Positions 24,487-36,085 of a stretch of DNA of 64,000 bases are shown here, one piece after another. Below the pieces are notes generated by a model. The model saw only the letters and a list, made by a program, of their open reading frames with translations, was not told where the DNA came from and made no database searches. Position 1 is the stretch's first letter, and each line of letters opens with the position of its first letter. This DNA comes from Lathyrus oleraceus (lineage: Eukaryota > Streptophyta > Magnoliopsida > Fabales > Fabaceae). The stretch spans positions 62,001 to 126,000 of the forward strand of contig NC_066579.1 in NCBI RefSeq assembly GCF_024323335.1, given 5' to 3'. The position numbers and the translations under genes were made by a program.

Positions 24487-24894
24487 TGTTAATAAAAAAC
24501 AATTTCTTCAAAAATCGGAGTTTTACAAATAAATACGTAGATTATAATGGAAGCAAAAGATAGCAGTGAATTGAAAGATACATTTGAATGTATTTCATGA
24601 TTTGCACGGGTTGTCAAAAGTTACAACAATTGAGAAAGATGAAGTTGCTTAGACAAGAAATGCATCAATTAACATAATTCAATTTTCACACAAGGTTCAA
24701 ATTGGATTTTGATTAATAGAACAAACAATATAAAATCAACAGTTCATTCATAATCTCTAGAAAGTAGATCCAAATGACTAGATCTATCGCATACATACAC
24801 ACTTAAAAAATAAATCACTATAAGCAAATACAAATATATTAATATGTGATTCTAGAAAGTGATAAATTCTAAGTCATGCAAATCTATACTGGAA

Positions 24895-24920
24895 TGTGTG
24901 TGTGTGAGAGAGAGAGAGAG
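24895..24920 (+). repeat. Compound microsatellite (TG)n(GA)n
   Basis: About six TG units followed directly by about seven GA units. Confidence 0.9.
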
Positions 24921-25929
24921 ATTCTACACCAAATTTATATTGTTTAAGCGTGTTCGTCATCGCTTTGTGCTTAGTTCAGTCTTCAACAGTGACCCACTAA
25001 AAATTCGTAAGATCTTCCATTGCTTTGTAAATTAATATACAAGATTTTTTTTATTATAACGAACAATTAAGAAAATACGGAACACTTTAAGCTAAATTTC
25101 TAAGTAAACACATATCTAAATCTGGATTTCCCTTATGTTGTAGAAAAATACTCAAAAGTGACGAGTTCATAAGATCTTCACTTGATATTGAGCCAACTGT
25201 TTTGCTAGGCCCAAAGTTCCGCTCCAAGCTTTAGTTGGTATTCACTCAACTCTTATGATACCTTGTATGATGATTTATTCTACTCAAGGATCTTTGAAAC
25301 TCTCAACTTCGTTCTGCAACTACTATCAATGGGTACTACCAAAGTCTTCAATGGAGAAGGAAATAATATTTTTCCTTGCTCGAAGTAAATTTACAGATAC
25401 CATAATCACAATATCAAACCATCAATCTGATACATACAAAAAGCTTCACAGAAAAATATTAGATCTCTAATGTACTTTTATCTACCACTCACACTCAATC
25501 TTTAGAGTTAAGTACCACTAAAATAGGGCTTCTTGGTTCAAGGTTGAAGATGATCGGCTATCTTGAAGAAAATCAGACAAATCCTAAACATGACTAACTT
25601 AATTAACACACTATGAATTTTTTCTATAGGCTTGAGTTGAGAGAGAAGGTGTGAAAGAAAGAATACTTAATGTTTTTCTATATTTATGAAAATATGGATT
25701 TTTCCAATTATAAAGGAATAATCATCATGAGAATCCTTTAATAATTATTTAGAGAATGACAAAAATGGTTTAGATATGGGCTAGAGGTAAGGCACAAAAT
25801 AGGTGAGAAAATGAATAATTTATTCAAGTCAAATCATACAATTATAATTTGAATAAGATGAAAGAATGATTTGAATATGGGTGATAAAATCTATAAATAA
25901 CTTATTTGATTTGGATCATGATTTGATAC

Positions 25930-26150
25930 ATGTGATTCGAATCAAGAAGTTACATGATTCTAATCATAGTTTATTTTCAAAAGTTTGTTTAATCATGATT
26001 CGAGCCATATAATGTTATGATTCACATCAAGGCGGTCTTTGATTCAAATCTGACACATCCTTGATTTAAATCACTAATACAATGCCAAAATCCATAATTC
26101 AAATTGAATTATTGATTCGAATCATCCATATATTTGATTCGTATCAAACT
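25930..26150. repeat. Cluster of TGATTCGAATCA palindromes
   Basis: The perfect 12-base palindrome TGATTCGAATCA occurs at 25933-25944 and 26113-26124. Between and around them are at least six decayed versions (GATTCTAATC, GATTCGAGCC, GATTCACATC, GATTCAAATC, GATTCGTATC). The spacing is irregular. It may be part of an LTR of a gypsy element whose gag remnant lies downstream. Confidence 0.6.
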
Positions 26151-27149
26151 TTAAAATTATTTGCTTTAAGATTTCTAACTTGTGATTCAAGGCACACATA
26201 TTTTGACTTTGACCAACTTGCTAAGTTAAACACAAATTGCAACAAATTAAATTCTAATTGAATGTGACTCAAGGTACAATATTACAATAAATAATCAAAT
26301 CACATATAAATTGATAGAATCAAATATCAAATTATAAATATAAAAAATGCTACAATATCAAAATACAAATGAAATTCATTTTTACTGACAATTTTTTTTA
26401 GTTTATCCCTCTGTGATGTTTGGAGAATTTGAGATATTATTTAATTTGAATAATTTGATTTAATTTTTATTATTAATCAACGTCTAATTGATACACAAGC
26501 TCTTGAGATAGTTGATACATAAGCTCTTGAGCTCTCAAGACCCCCTTACATTAATTAAACACTTAATGTGCATAAATATTCGATAAATATCTTATAAAAT
26601 TTCTCCCTTTTGACAAATATCAAAAAGAGACAAGCAAAAAATATGACTATAATGCACAACAATAGATGAAATCACAACAAAATAAAATCACATTACTTAT
26701 TAGCAAGGCAACCAACACGTGTAAAACACATCAATTACACAATTGAGCATGATTCAAACGCAATTTCAGGTATTAATCACAACAAGAATACAATTAGAAA
26801 TTAAGATAAATACCAATAATTGAATAAGATAAAATGGCTAAAATGTGTTGGCATGCATTATCAACAAAAACCCGCATAATATGACAATAGTTTGCAAAAT
26901 AAAACATAAATAACTGATAAATATCTAAAACAAATAAGTAAAATAACTAGAAATGATATAAAATTAAATACTATAAATGCTAAAATCATGGATGGTCGGA
27001 TGGAAATGGTCATCTCATGAAAAATATGAAATGTTGAAAAAGAAACCTGAACCATTAGCAGTCACAACTTCATTGACATACATCAACAAAGAAATTAATA
27101 TTTCTCGTCTTGAAGGAATTACAAGTAATGTTTTACACACCACTGTAGC

Positions 27150-27560
27150 CTAAGGGAATTACAAAGGATCAAATGAAGTTGAGAGTCTTTCCATTCTCGC
27201 TTCAATATGCTGCAAAATATTGGATGTACTATCTTTTACCAAATTTTATTACATATATGGAATTATTTGAAAAAAGTGTTCCTAGAAAGATTATTTATTT
27301 CCTCGAGAGCTTCACCAATCATAAAATAAATATGTGGAATTAGACTGATTAATAAAGAATCTTTGAATGAGTACTGAGAGAGATTTAAGAAACTATTGTC
27401 TAGCTATCATCAACACCATATTAGTGAAAAATTGCTCATCCAATATTTATATGAAGATCTGTTGCCTATGCATAAAACATTTTAGATGTTACAATTGGGG
27501 GATCATTTTTCGATAAAACCCTAGAATCGAAAAAAACCTTGATTGAGAGTATATTACTTA
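27150..27560 (+). pseudogene. Ty3/gypsy gag remnant (Athila/Ogre-like)
   Basis: The plus strand reads MKLRVFPFSLQYAAKYWMYYL, LPNFITYMELFEKS, and after stops and shifts ERFKKLLSSYHQHHISEKLL and LYEDLLPMHKT. This is the conserved order of the capsid region in large plant gypsy elements: F-P-F-S-L, A-W/Y-W-L, a T-W-E-L segment, an E-R-F-K segment, then a Y-x-G-L-x-P segment. It is broken and has no LTR or pol next to it. Confidence 0.65.
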
Positions 27561-27599
27561 TCTATCATCAGTTCAAAATCAGAAACAAATCAATGGTAT

Positions 27600-28200
27600 T
27601 AAAAATATAATGAGCTTACTTCATTGGTAAAACAATTGAGTTAGCCCATATGGATTGTGGGTAGCTCGTTAGGCTCGTATAGCTATAATTTTTTTTATAA
27701 ATATATATATTAATACTTATATTGCCTTACTCCAAAATAACACATTAATTTTTCCCACCTCACTAAATTTTATCTCTATTATATTCAATCTGTCTCTTTT
27801 AAATCTTATACATTAATACAATCAACACTCTTTTCTTGAATTCTATTTGTTTTTCTTATGTTAAATATTTGAGTATTATTTTATATAATTTAGACATGTG
27901 TTGTATTTAAAAACACATTGTAGTATTTATAAAAGATAATATAGTGCTTAAAAATGTATTATGTTTTAAATAATATAATATAATATTTAATTTATAATAA
28001 ATCTTATGGTTTTTTATTTAATTTTTTATTTTAAAAAGACTTGTTTAGGGTCAGGTAGCCCGAAGCCCGTCTAGGGCCAGACTCGGGTAGTAATTTTTGT
28101 GCCCATATTATAACTGAGATTTTTTGGCTCAACCCTAAAAAGTCTAAGGTCCATCAGGGTCAACTCGTTTAAGACCGGGTAGCTCATTTTGACAACTCTA
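27600..28200. repeat. Possible non-autonomous transposon with GGTAGCCCG motifs
   Basis: Two GC-richer flanks (27640-27680 with GGGTAGCTCG and 28040-28200 with GGTAGCCCG, CGGGTAGCTC and TTTGACAACTCTA) enclose an AT-rich core. A right end complementary to TAGAGTTGTCAAAATG is typical of plant hAT-type miniature elements. The left end and target duplication were not resolved. Confidence 0.3.
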
Positions 28201-28219
28201 AATCCTCCTCCTCTAGTAT

Positions 28220-29050
28220 TTCCTTTGGGACAACAATGTTGGACAGAAGTTTGGGATTAAGGTCAACTGATCCCTTTATGAACAAAATCCAGTGTGCCTT
28301 CTCTTTGATTGCATGGTCGGTTATATCCATTTGGTTTCGTTAGCTCGATTCCGGGGACTCAATATCTAGCTTATCAAAGTTGGGCGATAGTGCTCAAGGG
28401 ACGTTGTCTATGAGCATCCTCTTTTGGACACGTACCAACATGTACCCTGCCCCTGGTGTTAATTTTGAACTTGTCGTATCCTAGCCAAGTCGCCTCAGTA
28501 AGAACCCTAGTAAGGGGGAAAATAATGGCGACGTTAGATTAGAAGGTGAATTGTGAACCTCCTACATGACCTCTAGTGAGATTTCCTTCATACCCAGACA
28601 TAAACCTAGATCAGGTTCTTAAACCCTTCCTTTGATTTTTTGCGAAGTTCACGATGGAATCAGATATCTGAATATAATTAATCGCGATAGAAACAGAGAC
28701 TAATTGGGTCGACTCGACATCTCTTTGTGCTTGCCTCTCAACGCTCTTGATTTTGAGATCTCAGAAGGTTGTGCATGATGAAACTGGAAGGCAATTGTAG
28801 ATTCGTGAAATGTGTGGAAATCGGAAGTCGATTTGTTCTTGATTCGGTGACCTAAGGAGGTTACGAACTTGTAAATCTAAGATTAGATCTGAAGTCGTGA
28901 AAACCGTAGGAATCAAAAGTCGTTTCCCACAGACGGTGTCACGGTTCCATTCGGGAACCAGAAAAGCGTAGAGTTGAAAAACATATGATCTTGAACGATG
29001 GCTCTAATCTCCTTTACGGTGGCGCGGGATGGACCTGCATGGTTAACACT
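28220..29050 (-). repeat. LTR-retrotransposon leader/gag remnant
   Basis: On the minus strand, 28960-28920 reads GTGACACCGTCTGTGGGAA, resembling the T-G-G-C-G-C-C-G-T-C-T-G-T-G-G-G-A-A signature that follows the primer-binding site of plant gypsy elements. Upstream, about 29040-29000, lies GCGCCACCGTAAAGGAG. Further on, one short open piece (KEKAHWILFIKGSVDLNP) could be gag-derived. No LTR pair was found. Confidence 0.4.
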
Positions 29051-29288
29051 TCAACTCTCAATTCAAGATTCAAGATAATATAATGAAAAGTTTATATCAA
29101 AGATTGTACATTGCTTGCATAAACAAATTTTATACCTTAGATTAAGTTTAATGAATTTGAGTTAGATTGGGACTAGGCCTGTTAAACCTTTGACCGGTCT
29201 AAAACAGTTTACTAAGTAATTATTGAAATTAATATAATTTTATTATTATAAACATAAAAGTTAGAATAATTATATCATGTTAACTATA

Positions 29289-29526
29289 CTCCTCCCGTCT
29301 CATAATTAGTGATCTATTTGGAATAAAAGAGTATCCCAAAATAAATGATTAATTTCAATTTTTAATACGCTTTTTCCAATTTTACCTTCTAATTAATATC
29401 ACTTTCATCATTCTCAATACTTGACAATGACATTTTAGTAAAAATATAATTCTCTCTCTTTCATATTCCTTTTTCTTAATCTGTGTGAAATGATCAACTA
29501 GATCACTCATTGGAGGACGAAGGGAG
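29289..29526. mobile_element. Stowaway-type (Tc1/mariner) MITE
   Basis: A 238-bp element flanked by TA at 29287-29288 and 29527-29528. Its imperfect terminal inverted repeats have the Stowaway consensus type: left CTCCTCCCGTCTCAT, right end (complement) CTCCCTTCGTCCTCCAATG, each followed by (A/G)AGTGATCTA. It is AT-rich with no coding capacity. Confidence 0.8.
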
Positions 29527-29529
29527 TAA

Positions 29530-30420
29530 TTATTTCATACTTTTATCATGATTGCTATGGAAATTTATATTTTAAAAATTTATTGGAATGTACATTCACC
29601 TACACGGTATATATTTTGTCTCAAATAAGTTAAATAAATTTAATATTATTTTAAATAAAAATGAGAGAAATTATAGTATATAATTTTTCATGATTTTTTA
29701 AAAAACGAATCACTAAAATATTATTGGAATTTACAAAAATTGACAATGAGAAATGTACGTGTCACAAAATATTAGATGAATCAATATTTTTTTTAATATC
29801 AAAGAAATAAAATAGAGAATAACTATAATATTTTAATTAAATATATTTTGTACATTTCAACTTAGAATTCACATGAAAACATAAAACTAAATTATTTTGT
29901 CTTTTACAAAATATAGTGTTTGAGAAATTGTGTATTGTGATAATTTCATTTTGCCCTAAAAAAAGGTAAACCAAATGAGGGCAAGGCAAGACAGTCCGCA
30001 TCAAGCACATGGCTAACACCTCTCGTCGTCCAAAGTTGAGGTTATACTTGCCCACTAACCATAACGTGCGCCTATTGTTTGGAACATTCTCTCTTTATTC
30101 ACTTTAATTGCACGGTGTTGGGATTGGTTAAAACCACATATTGCCCACTCACGAAATGTGGGGATTAACGTGTCATATGGTATTAACGGTATAAAAGTTG
30201 GGTCAAAGAAAGTAAACAAGTCCCCCATAAAAATAGGTAGAGTAACAAGTTTGATGTTCCTGAGTGGAGTAGGATAACCACCCATAGGTCCAAAGATCAT
30301 GTAGTTGAGAAAGGAGATTTAATTCACTCATAAATCACCTAAATACATAGCTTATCACTAACCCCGTGTGAGTTTGCTCTAACATAAAAAACAACCATAA
30401 ACCATCAGACAATCCTACAC
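29530..30420. other. Intergenic, possibly gypsy 5' LTR remnant
   Basis: There is AT-rich DNA up to about 29940, then more balanced DNA that directly precedes the gypsy leader motif at 30455. The second half is therefore probably a decayed 5' LTR, although no partner LTR is seen. The open frames at 29837-30300 on the minus strand are not recognised as any protein. Confidence 0.35.
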
Positions 30421-31530
30421 AATTAGGGGTTGTTCTTCGTTGTACTTTTAGCAAGTACAATGGGCGTCCACCGCGGGATCCGGTAAAACTCATATGGGTC
30501 ATGCTCACTATCACCCATCAGACTCCTTCGTCATATTCTCCATGGGGATGACGACGTGAAGCTTAAATCTCATTGTTAACACCATAACGAGAGATTTCAC
30601 AGGTGGTGGATAACTCAGTTCTTTCCGCCAGAAGTATGCCCGACAAATCTTAATGGCAAGTGTTGTACTCGTCAGTCCTGAAGTAGATTTGGAGAAGGAT
30701 CTAGAGACTCGAATCACCTTCTCATAACATTGATCCTATAGTCATCAATATGAGGTACAATAATTGGGATGTAAAATAAGTAAGGATTGACCCTTGAAGC
30801 TCAAAAATGTATTGTTCTAGAGTGCCTTTGAGAGGCTTCAGCTTTTCCCAAGCGACATCCGAGCATTCCAAGGCTTCTTAGTTGGTCTTTCAGGTGATAC
30901 AAGGGAAAGGTCACATAAAGCTTGAAACCAAGTTCGAGTTATAGGCGAACGCAAACGATCAAGATAAAATATCTTATAGTAAATGCCTCATTACCATACA
31001 ACGATGTTCTGGTGTGACGCAACTTTGACCTGTTAAAGGCAGTTTTGTCTACCCTTTACTTCAGCATGAAGTACTTACTTTTCAATGGGCGAGATTGGGT
31101 AGTTCAAGGGGACCAGGAGATCACCTAGAAATGCTATCAGAACATACTGGAAATGAGAAGATAACATGTTATTGCCTCACAACCAAACATATAGGAAATA
31201 GATGTTGCAAATTGGAATCCCATATTGGAGGCGGAGGACGAAGGCTCACTCCCATAGAGGATCTAAAAGAGGTTCAAATTGGGCCCTTGTACTATCAAAT
31301 CATCAAGCTACCTTGCTATTTGATACTAAGAGGAAGAGTTGGTCGCTCTATTAAGAAAGAATACAGACTTATGTTGCTTGGGTACTCTCTGACATGTCAG
31401 GGATAAATACTAGAGTTGTCTGTCATTGCCTCACCATAGATTCCACTTTGAAGCCAGTCTCTCAGAGAAAGTTCAAGGTGGACGAGGAGAAGAGAGTAGC
31501 CATTGACGAAGAGGTTCAGAAGTTAAAAAG
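30420..31530 (+). pseudogene. Ty3/gypsy pol remnant (leader, protease, pre-RT)
   Basis: Near 30458 the plus strand has ATGGGCGTCCACCGCGGG, close to the T-G-G-C-G-C-C-C-A-C-C-G-T-G-G-G-G leader motif of plant gypsy elements. At 30960-31140 it encodes pieces of the retropepsin region (KYLIVNASLPYNDV, then STLYFSMKYLLFNG and WVVQGDQEI). At 31370-31530 it encodes the stretch before the reverse transcriptase (YVAWVLSDMSGINTRVV, then EEKRVAIDEEVQKL). Frames shift repeatedly. Gag is missing between leader and protease, and everything after the start of RT is missing. Confidence 0.7.
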
Positions 31531-32285
31531 ATAATTTGCTAGGCCAAAATAAGTAAAAGGTAAATCTCCGATCTACAATTAAGAACACATGCAACTTCAA
31601 TTACCCAAGAATGAGTAACACTAACTCCTACCAAAAGACTTTTATGAAAATTGACTTTAAGTTGTGAAAACAGCTCAAATAATCTTAAGTTGACTTTGAT
31701 TACTTTTATATTTACCCAACTCTTTTCACCCCAGATCAAAGAATCATCTATAAATTATAAATGTGATATCCATATTTGATTATTTGCCTCACCTTGATAA
31801 TCAAAATACAACCGATTATTGACAGAAGCTTTCAACAATGAACTAATCATTTATATTAATAGTAAATAATATTTTAAAATAAAATAATTATAAATATGTT
31901 AATCAATCATACACTTTAAAAATATTAAAAAAAGTATGTTTAAATCTATTGATGTACATAAAATATTCTTTAAATAAATTTGTTCTTTTGATATAATGAT
32001 AAATACTTTTTTAAAATATATATATAAAATCAATGTTGATTTTTTATATTCTAAAATATTTATGAGTATTAATAAAAATTTGTTTGTATGTCCTAGTTGA
32101 ATTGTCAAAAGCAATAGTACTAGTACGTATTAGATTTGACAACTTGATTCCGATTCAAACCCAATATGGTAATTAAAAATTGAACTACAATCGAACATAA
32201 ATGTTTTTGCGAAATGGGTCTAAATAAGGACCTGCGTGTTGGAATTTAGTTAGTAAAAACAGTCCCTAAAGCGCAGACAGAGAGA
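31531..32285. other. Upstream region of CCR-like gene
   Basis: AT-rich intergenic DNA with no gene. TAAATAAG at 32221-32228, about 60 bases before the ATG, is a weak candidate TATA element, but it would leave a very short 5' UTR. Confidence 0.4.
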
Positions 32286-35200
32286 ATGAGCAGCAGCGTA
32301 GGAAAGGTTGTGTGCGTCACCGGTGCTTCCGGTTACATCGCTTCATGGATCGTCAAGTTTCTTCTCCGCGGTGGTTACACCGTTAAAGCCACCGTCAGAG
32401 ACCCAAGTATTATATCTCTTTTCTTCACTATTCTATTATGTTCTATTCCATTTCATAATCAATATTGCATTTTCAGATGATCCCAAAAAGATCGATCACT
32501 TGCTTAAACTTGATGGTGCTAAGGAGAGACTGCAACTCTTCAAAGCAAATCTACTCGAAGAAGGTTCCTTTGATTCTGTTGTTCAAGGCTGTTATGGTGT
32601 CTTTCATACTGCATCTCCTTTTTATCATGATGTTAAGGATCCTCAGGCTGAGTTAATTGATCCTGCGGTTAAAGGGACTCTCAATGTTCTCAAATCATGT
32701 GCTAAATCACCATCTCTCAAGCGTGTTGTTTTAACCTCTTCTATGGCTGCTGTTGCTTACAACCGAAACCCACGGACTCCTGATGTTGTTGTTGATGAGA
32801 CTTGGTTTACGGATCCTGATCTCTCTAGGGAATCAAACGTATGTGTCTCTATCTATTTGGTTTGATTGGCACCCCAACTGTTTGTTTCAGTGATTACTGA
32901 TTTTGGTCAAACTCACCAAGTGTTTGTTTCAGTGATTACTGATTTTGGTCAAACTCACCAAGTGTTTGTTTGAATGAATTATGATATTGGCAAAAGAGTT
33001 ATGTTAACACCATATTCTCTAACTTGGAATTTTCAAATGACATTTTGTTCAAGATTCTGATAAGTGCGGGTTGACACCGGGGTTTTTGTAAGCTTTAAGG
33101 TGTAGTTTGTGTCAAAATCTCTGTGGTTTAGGGTGATTTTGTCAATCTCATAGTCAACCCAAACATGGACTGAATTTTTTATATTGCTTTGATTCTTTTT
33201 ACTAATTGTTATTTTGCAATATTTTCTATTTTTATTTTTTAACTGGGATAGACAGAATGTATTTAGGAAAATACTAAAAACAGTGTTTTGAAAATTTCCA
33301 AAAATATTCAATCTATATTCAAATGCATTTTCAAAAACTTTCATAATGCTTTGTCTAATGCGCTTATTTTATCGGTTGAAATGGAAGAAATAAACACAAG
33401 ACTTAAGCGGGACCTAGTGTTTCAATCTTATATGCATTACACAATTGCTATTGTAATACAATGCTAATGCTTTTGTTCCAATGTCTGCAAAGTGTGTCTA
33501 ATGATTTATCGTTGAAGAGTTCTATATCAGATGAGATATGACTTGGAAATATATTTATAAGGGGGTAATCCTTAGTTTACAAACCGGTTTTGTAAGTTTG
33601 AGTTAGGCTCAACCACAATTCAAAGATGGTATCACAGCCTATCCAAGGTCGGTTGGGTCACCTGTTATTAGGTTTTCGTTATCGGGCCACCCATTATTTA
33701 TATTCATGCAGACAATTTTAAGATTTATCATGTAATAAGTTATGCTTTCTTTTGCATCATTTGACTTTCTATTTCCTATTGATGCTTTCAGATGTGGTAT
33801 GTGCTTTCAAAGACATTGGCTGAAGATGCTGCTTGGAAATTTGTAAAAGAAAACAACATTGACATGGTTACTATTAACCCAGCAATGGTCATAGGGCCTC
33901 TCTTGCAACCAGTCCTAAACACAAGTGCTGCTGCAATTCTAAGCCTGATAAATGGTATTTTATTTCCATTTACACGTAATGCTGTACAATCTGTTTTTAC
34001 ATTCAGGAAAGTGCATTTTAATCTGGATGATATGAGAGACTATTTCGTTTTATTTCCAGCTTCTTGTTGATCCTTGCTTAATTTTAATCGTAACAGTTTT
34101 TGTTGAGCTGGATGAGAGTATGTTTCCTGTTATTTTTAGTTTGATTGTTGCTTAACCTTTTAATTTATTTATTTCGTATATGCCATTGAATTTCCTGCAA
34201 TGTGTCGATAGTTGTTTATTGCGTTTTAACTAATAAAAAGTGGTTCCTATGTGCTTCAAATATATTTGGCTTTCATAGGACAAGTTTTGTCCTTCTGTAG
34301 ATAACAGAAGCTCTTTCACTGCCTTGATACAGGTGCAGAGACATTTCCAAATGCTGCTTTTGGATGGGTCAATGTGAAAGATGTTGCAAATGCCCATATT
34401 CTGGCGTACGAGAATGCTTCGGCTAGTGGAAGACATTGTTTGGTTGAGAGAGTCGTGCACCACTCAGAAATTGTGAAGATTTTACGTGAACTGTACCCTT
34501 CGCTACAACTCCCAGAGAAGTAAGATCAATAATTTAAATTACTGAAAGATTGCATATAATTTTTGTTCCTTATGACTGCCAATTTTTATCTGATGTGCTG
34601 CATTCTTTAAAGCTTTATATAACCTGTTTGTAACTCAATTACTCTCGTTGCTAAAAATGAATGGAGTCAGTCATCACTAATATTTGTTTCAGGGTTGTTT
34701 ATTTATGGCTTCAGAATAAGGCAATTGCACAAAACATACAACAATTGCGAGGTCATTGAATGAGTTGAATATTTTAGAAAAAGGCCTTGCTTTACATAAC
34801 AAGATTGTATCAGAGAAATTATATCAGTAGTAATAAACAAAGATTAAATCTAATTATGACTATAATCGCCTTCTAGATAGAGCATAATATTGCATCCAAC
34901 TTGGTATGTATAATTAATCTGAGATCTCCCGAGAGAATTGGTGAATTTTCTAGCCAACTAATTATTGGAGCTCACTGGAGTGATTTTAATGAATGCCTGA
35001 AAGGATATTCTCTCTGATAAAGTGGTAATCAACTTCAACGTTTTTGTCTCATGAAACATGAAGTTTGAAGAACAATACAATGTTGATTGATTATCACACT
35101 AAATTCCCAGAGGACCTAATCAATCAAAGCTTCTTAATGAAATTTAATTTCTCCAAATCAAGTCACAATTACTTGAAGTAGACCTTCTGTTGCTCATGTA

Positions 35201-36085
35201 AGAAGGTTGACATTGGGATCCCCCTGCCATCAATAGGAGTGTCGGTGAATTTACAATTAAGCATACTAGTATTACTAAGGATATTCTGTGCATGCTTTCT
35301 TTATTTATTGCTGTTCTTGAAGTTGAAATCCATCAAATAGACAAAAAAACAAAACAGAGTAGGAAGAAAATTTTGAAACTTTTGGTTGTGACTGAGCACA
35401 TGCCCAAATGATTCTTTTGATTTGTTGCTTTGTATACGTATGCTTGTGACTGAGCACATCCATTTGGATGAATGTGAGTTGGGAGGTTGCTTTATGTTGC
35501 CTGATAACCTATTATTTGGATCTGATCACCTTTTGGTATATACCTTATGTTAATTAGCTTCTGGACCCCCAGCATACAACACACAGTTTCACCAAAGTTT
35601 TGCTAATTTGTTTTTCAATAACTTTAGCACCTATATCATTTTAGGTAACCTGAAAGGCACTATGGCTTGAACCTTCCTCTATTTTTATGTCTTCTGTATA
35701 TTTATTGTTATGCTAAATTGTAAATTTATATTAAACTGTTAATTTGAATTCATTGCTGAATTAATTGTTTCTGAAAGAAGGCCTACAACTGTTGTTGAAT
35801 ATGCGAAAACTATAACATGAGCCCTACATGATTTAACATTCTGTTCATTTCTGCATTTACATTTATATGATTTAAATAATTCAAGTTTACCTATTTAGAT
35901 TGATCTAATACCATTTTCACTTTGTCAACACTATAACCAGGTGTGCAGATGATAAGCCAAATGTGCCTGTATATCAGGTTTCCAAAGAAAAAGTGAAGAG
36001 CTTGGGAATCGAATACATTCCTTTGGAAGTGGGCATCAAAGAGACTGTGGAAAGTTTGAAAGAAAAGAAGTTTGCCAAGCTTTAA
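32286..36085 (+). CDS. Cinnamoyl-CoA reductase-like / phenylacetaldehyde reductase-like SDR
   Basis: Five exons, 32286-32406, 32477-32838, 33792-33954, 34333-34519 and 35941-36085, give 325 residues with consistent phases. It is an extended short-chain dehydrogenase of the CCR/DFR group. The N-terminal [11 protein letters not shown] fold (residues 11-21) binds NADP(H). [18 protein letters not shown] and VLTSSMAAV follow. The catalytic pair is Tyr164/Lys168 in [10 protein letters not shown], and the C-terminal part contains [13 protein letters not shown]. The NWYCYGK signature of true lignin CCRs is replaced by NMWYVLSK, so reduction of aldehydes such as phenylacetaldehyde, or another ketone or aldehyde, is more likely than cinnamoyl-CoA. 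The protein is cytosolic, with no targeting peptide. Introns 2 and 4 hold transposon remnants. Confidence 0.9.
32879..32962 (+). repeat. 42-bp tandem duplication in CCR-like intron 2
   Basis: Two identical copies, 32879-32920 and 32921-32962, each with TTTCAGTGATTACTG and ending CACCAAG. They lie 40 bases after the donor site and are recent, since no difference is visible. Confidence 0.9.
33513..33720 (+). mobile_element. TRIM-like LTR fragment in CCR-like intron 2
   Basis: The piece 33513-33627 resembles the 119-bp LTR at 60216-60334: TTGAAGAGT...ATATCAG at the start, then TTATAAG, GGTAATCCTTAG, ACCGGTTTTGTAAG and GAGTTAGGCTCAACCACA. The primer-binding-site-like TGGTATCACAGCC follows at 33628, then GTTGGGTCACCTG and TCGGGCCACCCATTATTTAT as in the internal part of that element. 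The second LTR is absent. Confidence 0.65.
34950..35250 (-). pseudogene. Copia RNase H remnant in CCR-like intron 4
   Basis: The minus strand contains [12 protein letters not shown], then after breaks FMFHE and [16 protein letters not shown]. These follow the order of copia RNase H (the R-R-S-T-S-G-Y segment, then the H-E-R-T-K-H-I-E-V-D segment). It is strongly decayed, has no LTRs, and runs opposite to the host gene. Confidence 0.6.

Larger units (their letters stand above)
24010..27149. other. Intergenic AT-rich block with microsatellites
   Basis: No gene is supported; open frames here are short and of low complexity. The block contains a 17-base G run at 24470-24486, a (TG)n(GA)n microsatellite at 24895-24920, and a cluster of TGATTCGAATCA-type palindromes at 25930-26150. 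Decayed retrotransposon DNA is likely, because the gypsy gag remnant follows directly. Confidence 0.4.

Noticed and set aside
30055..30300. 81-residue minus-strand protein
   Set aside because: No recognisable motif; it lies where a decayed LTR is expected.
32308..32865. 185-residue ORF as a separate gene
   Set aside because: It reads through intron 1 of the CCR-like gene and uses a wrong frame before it.
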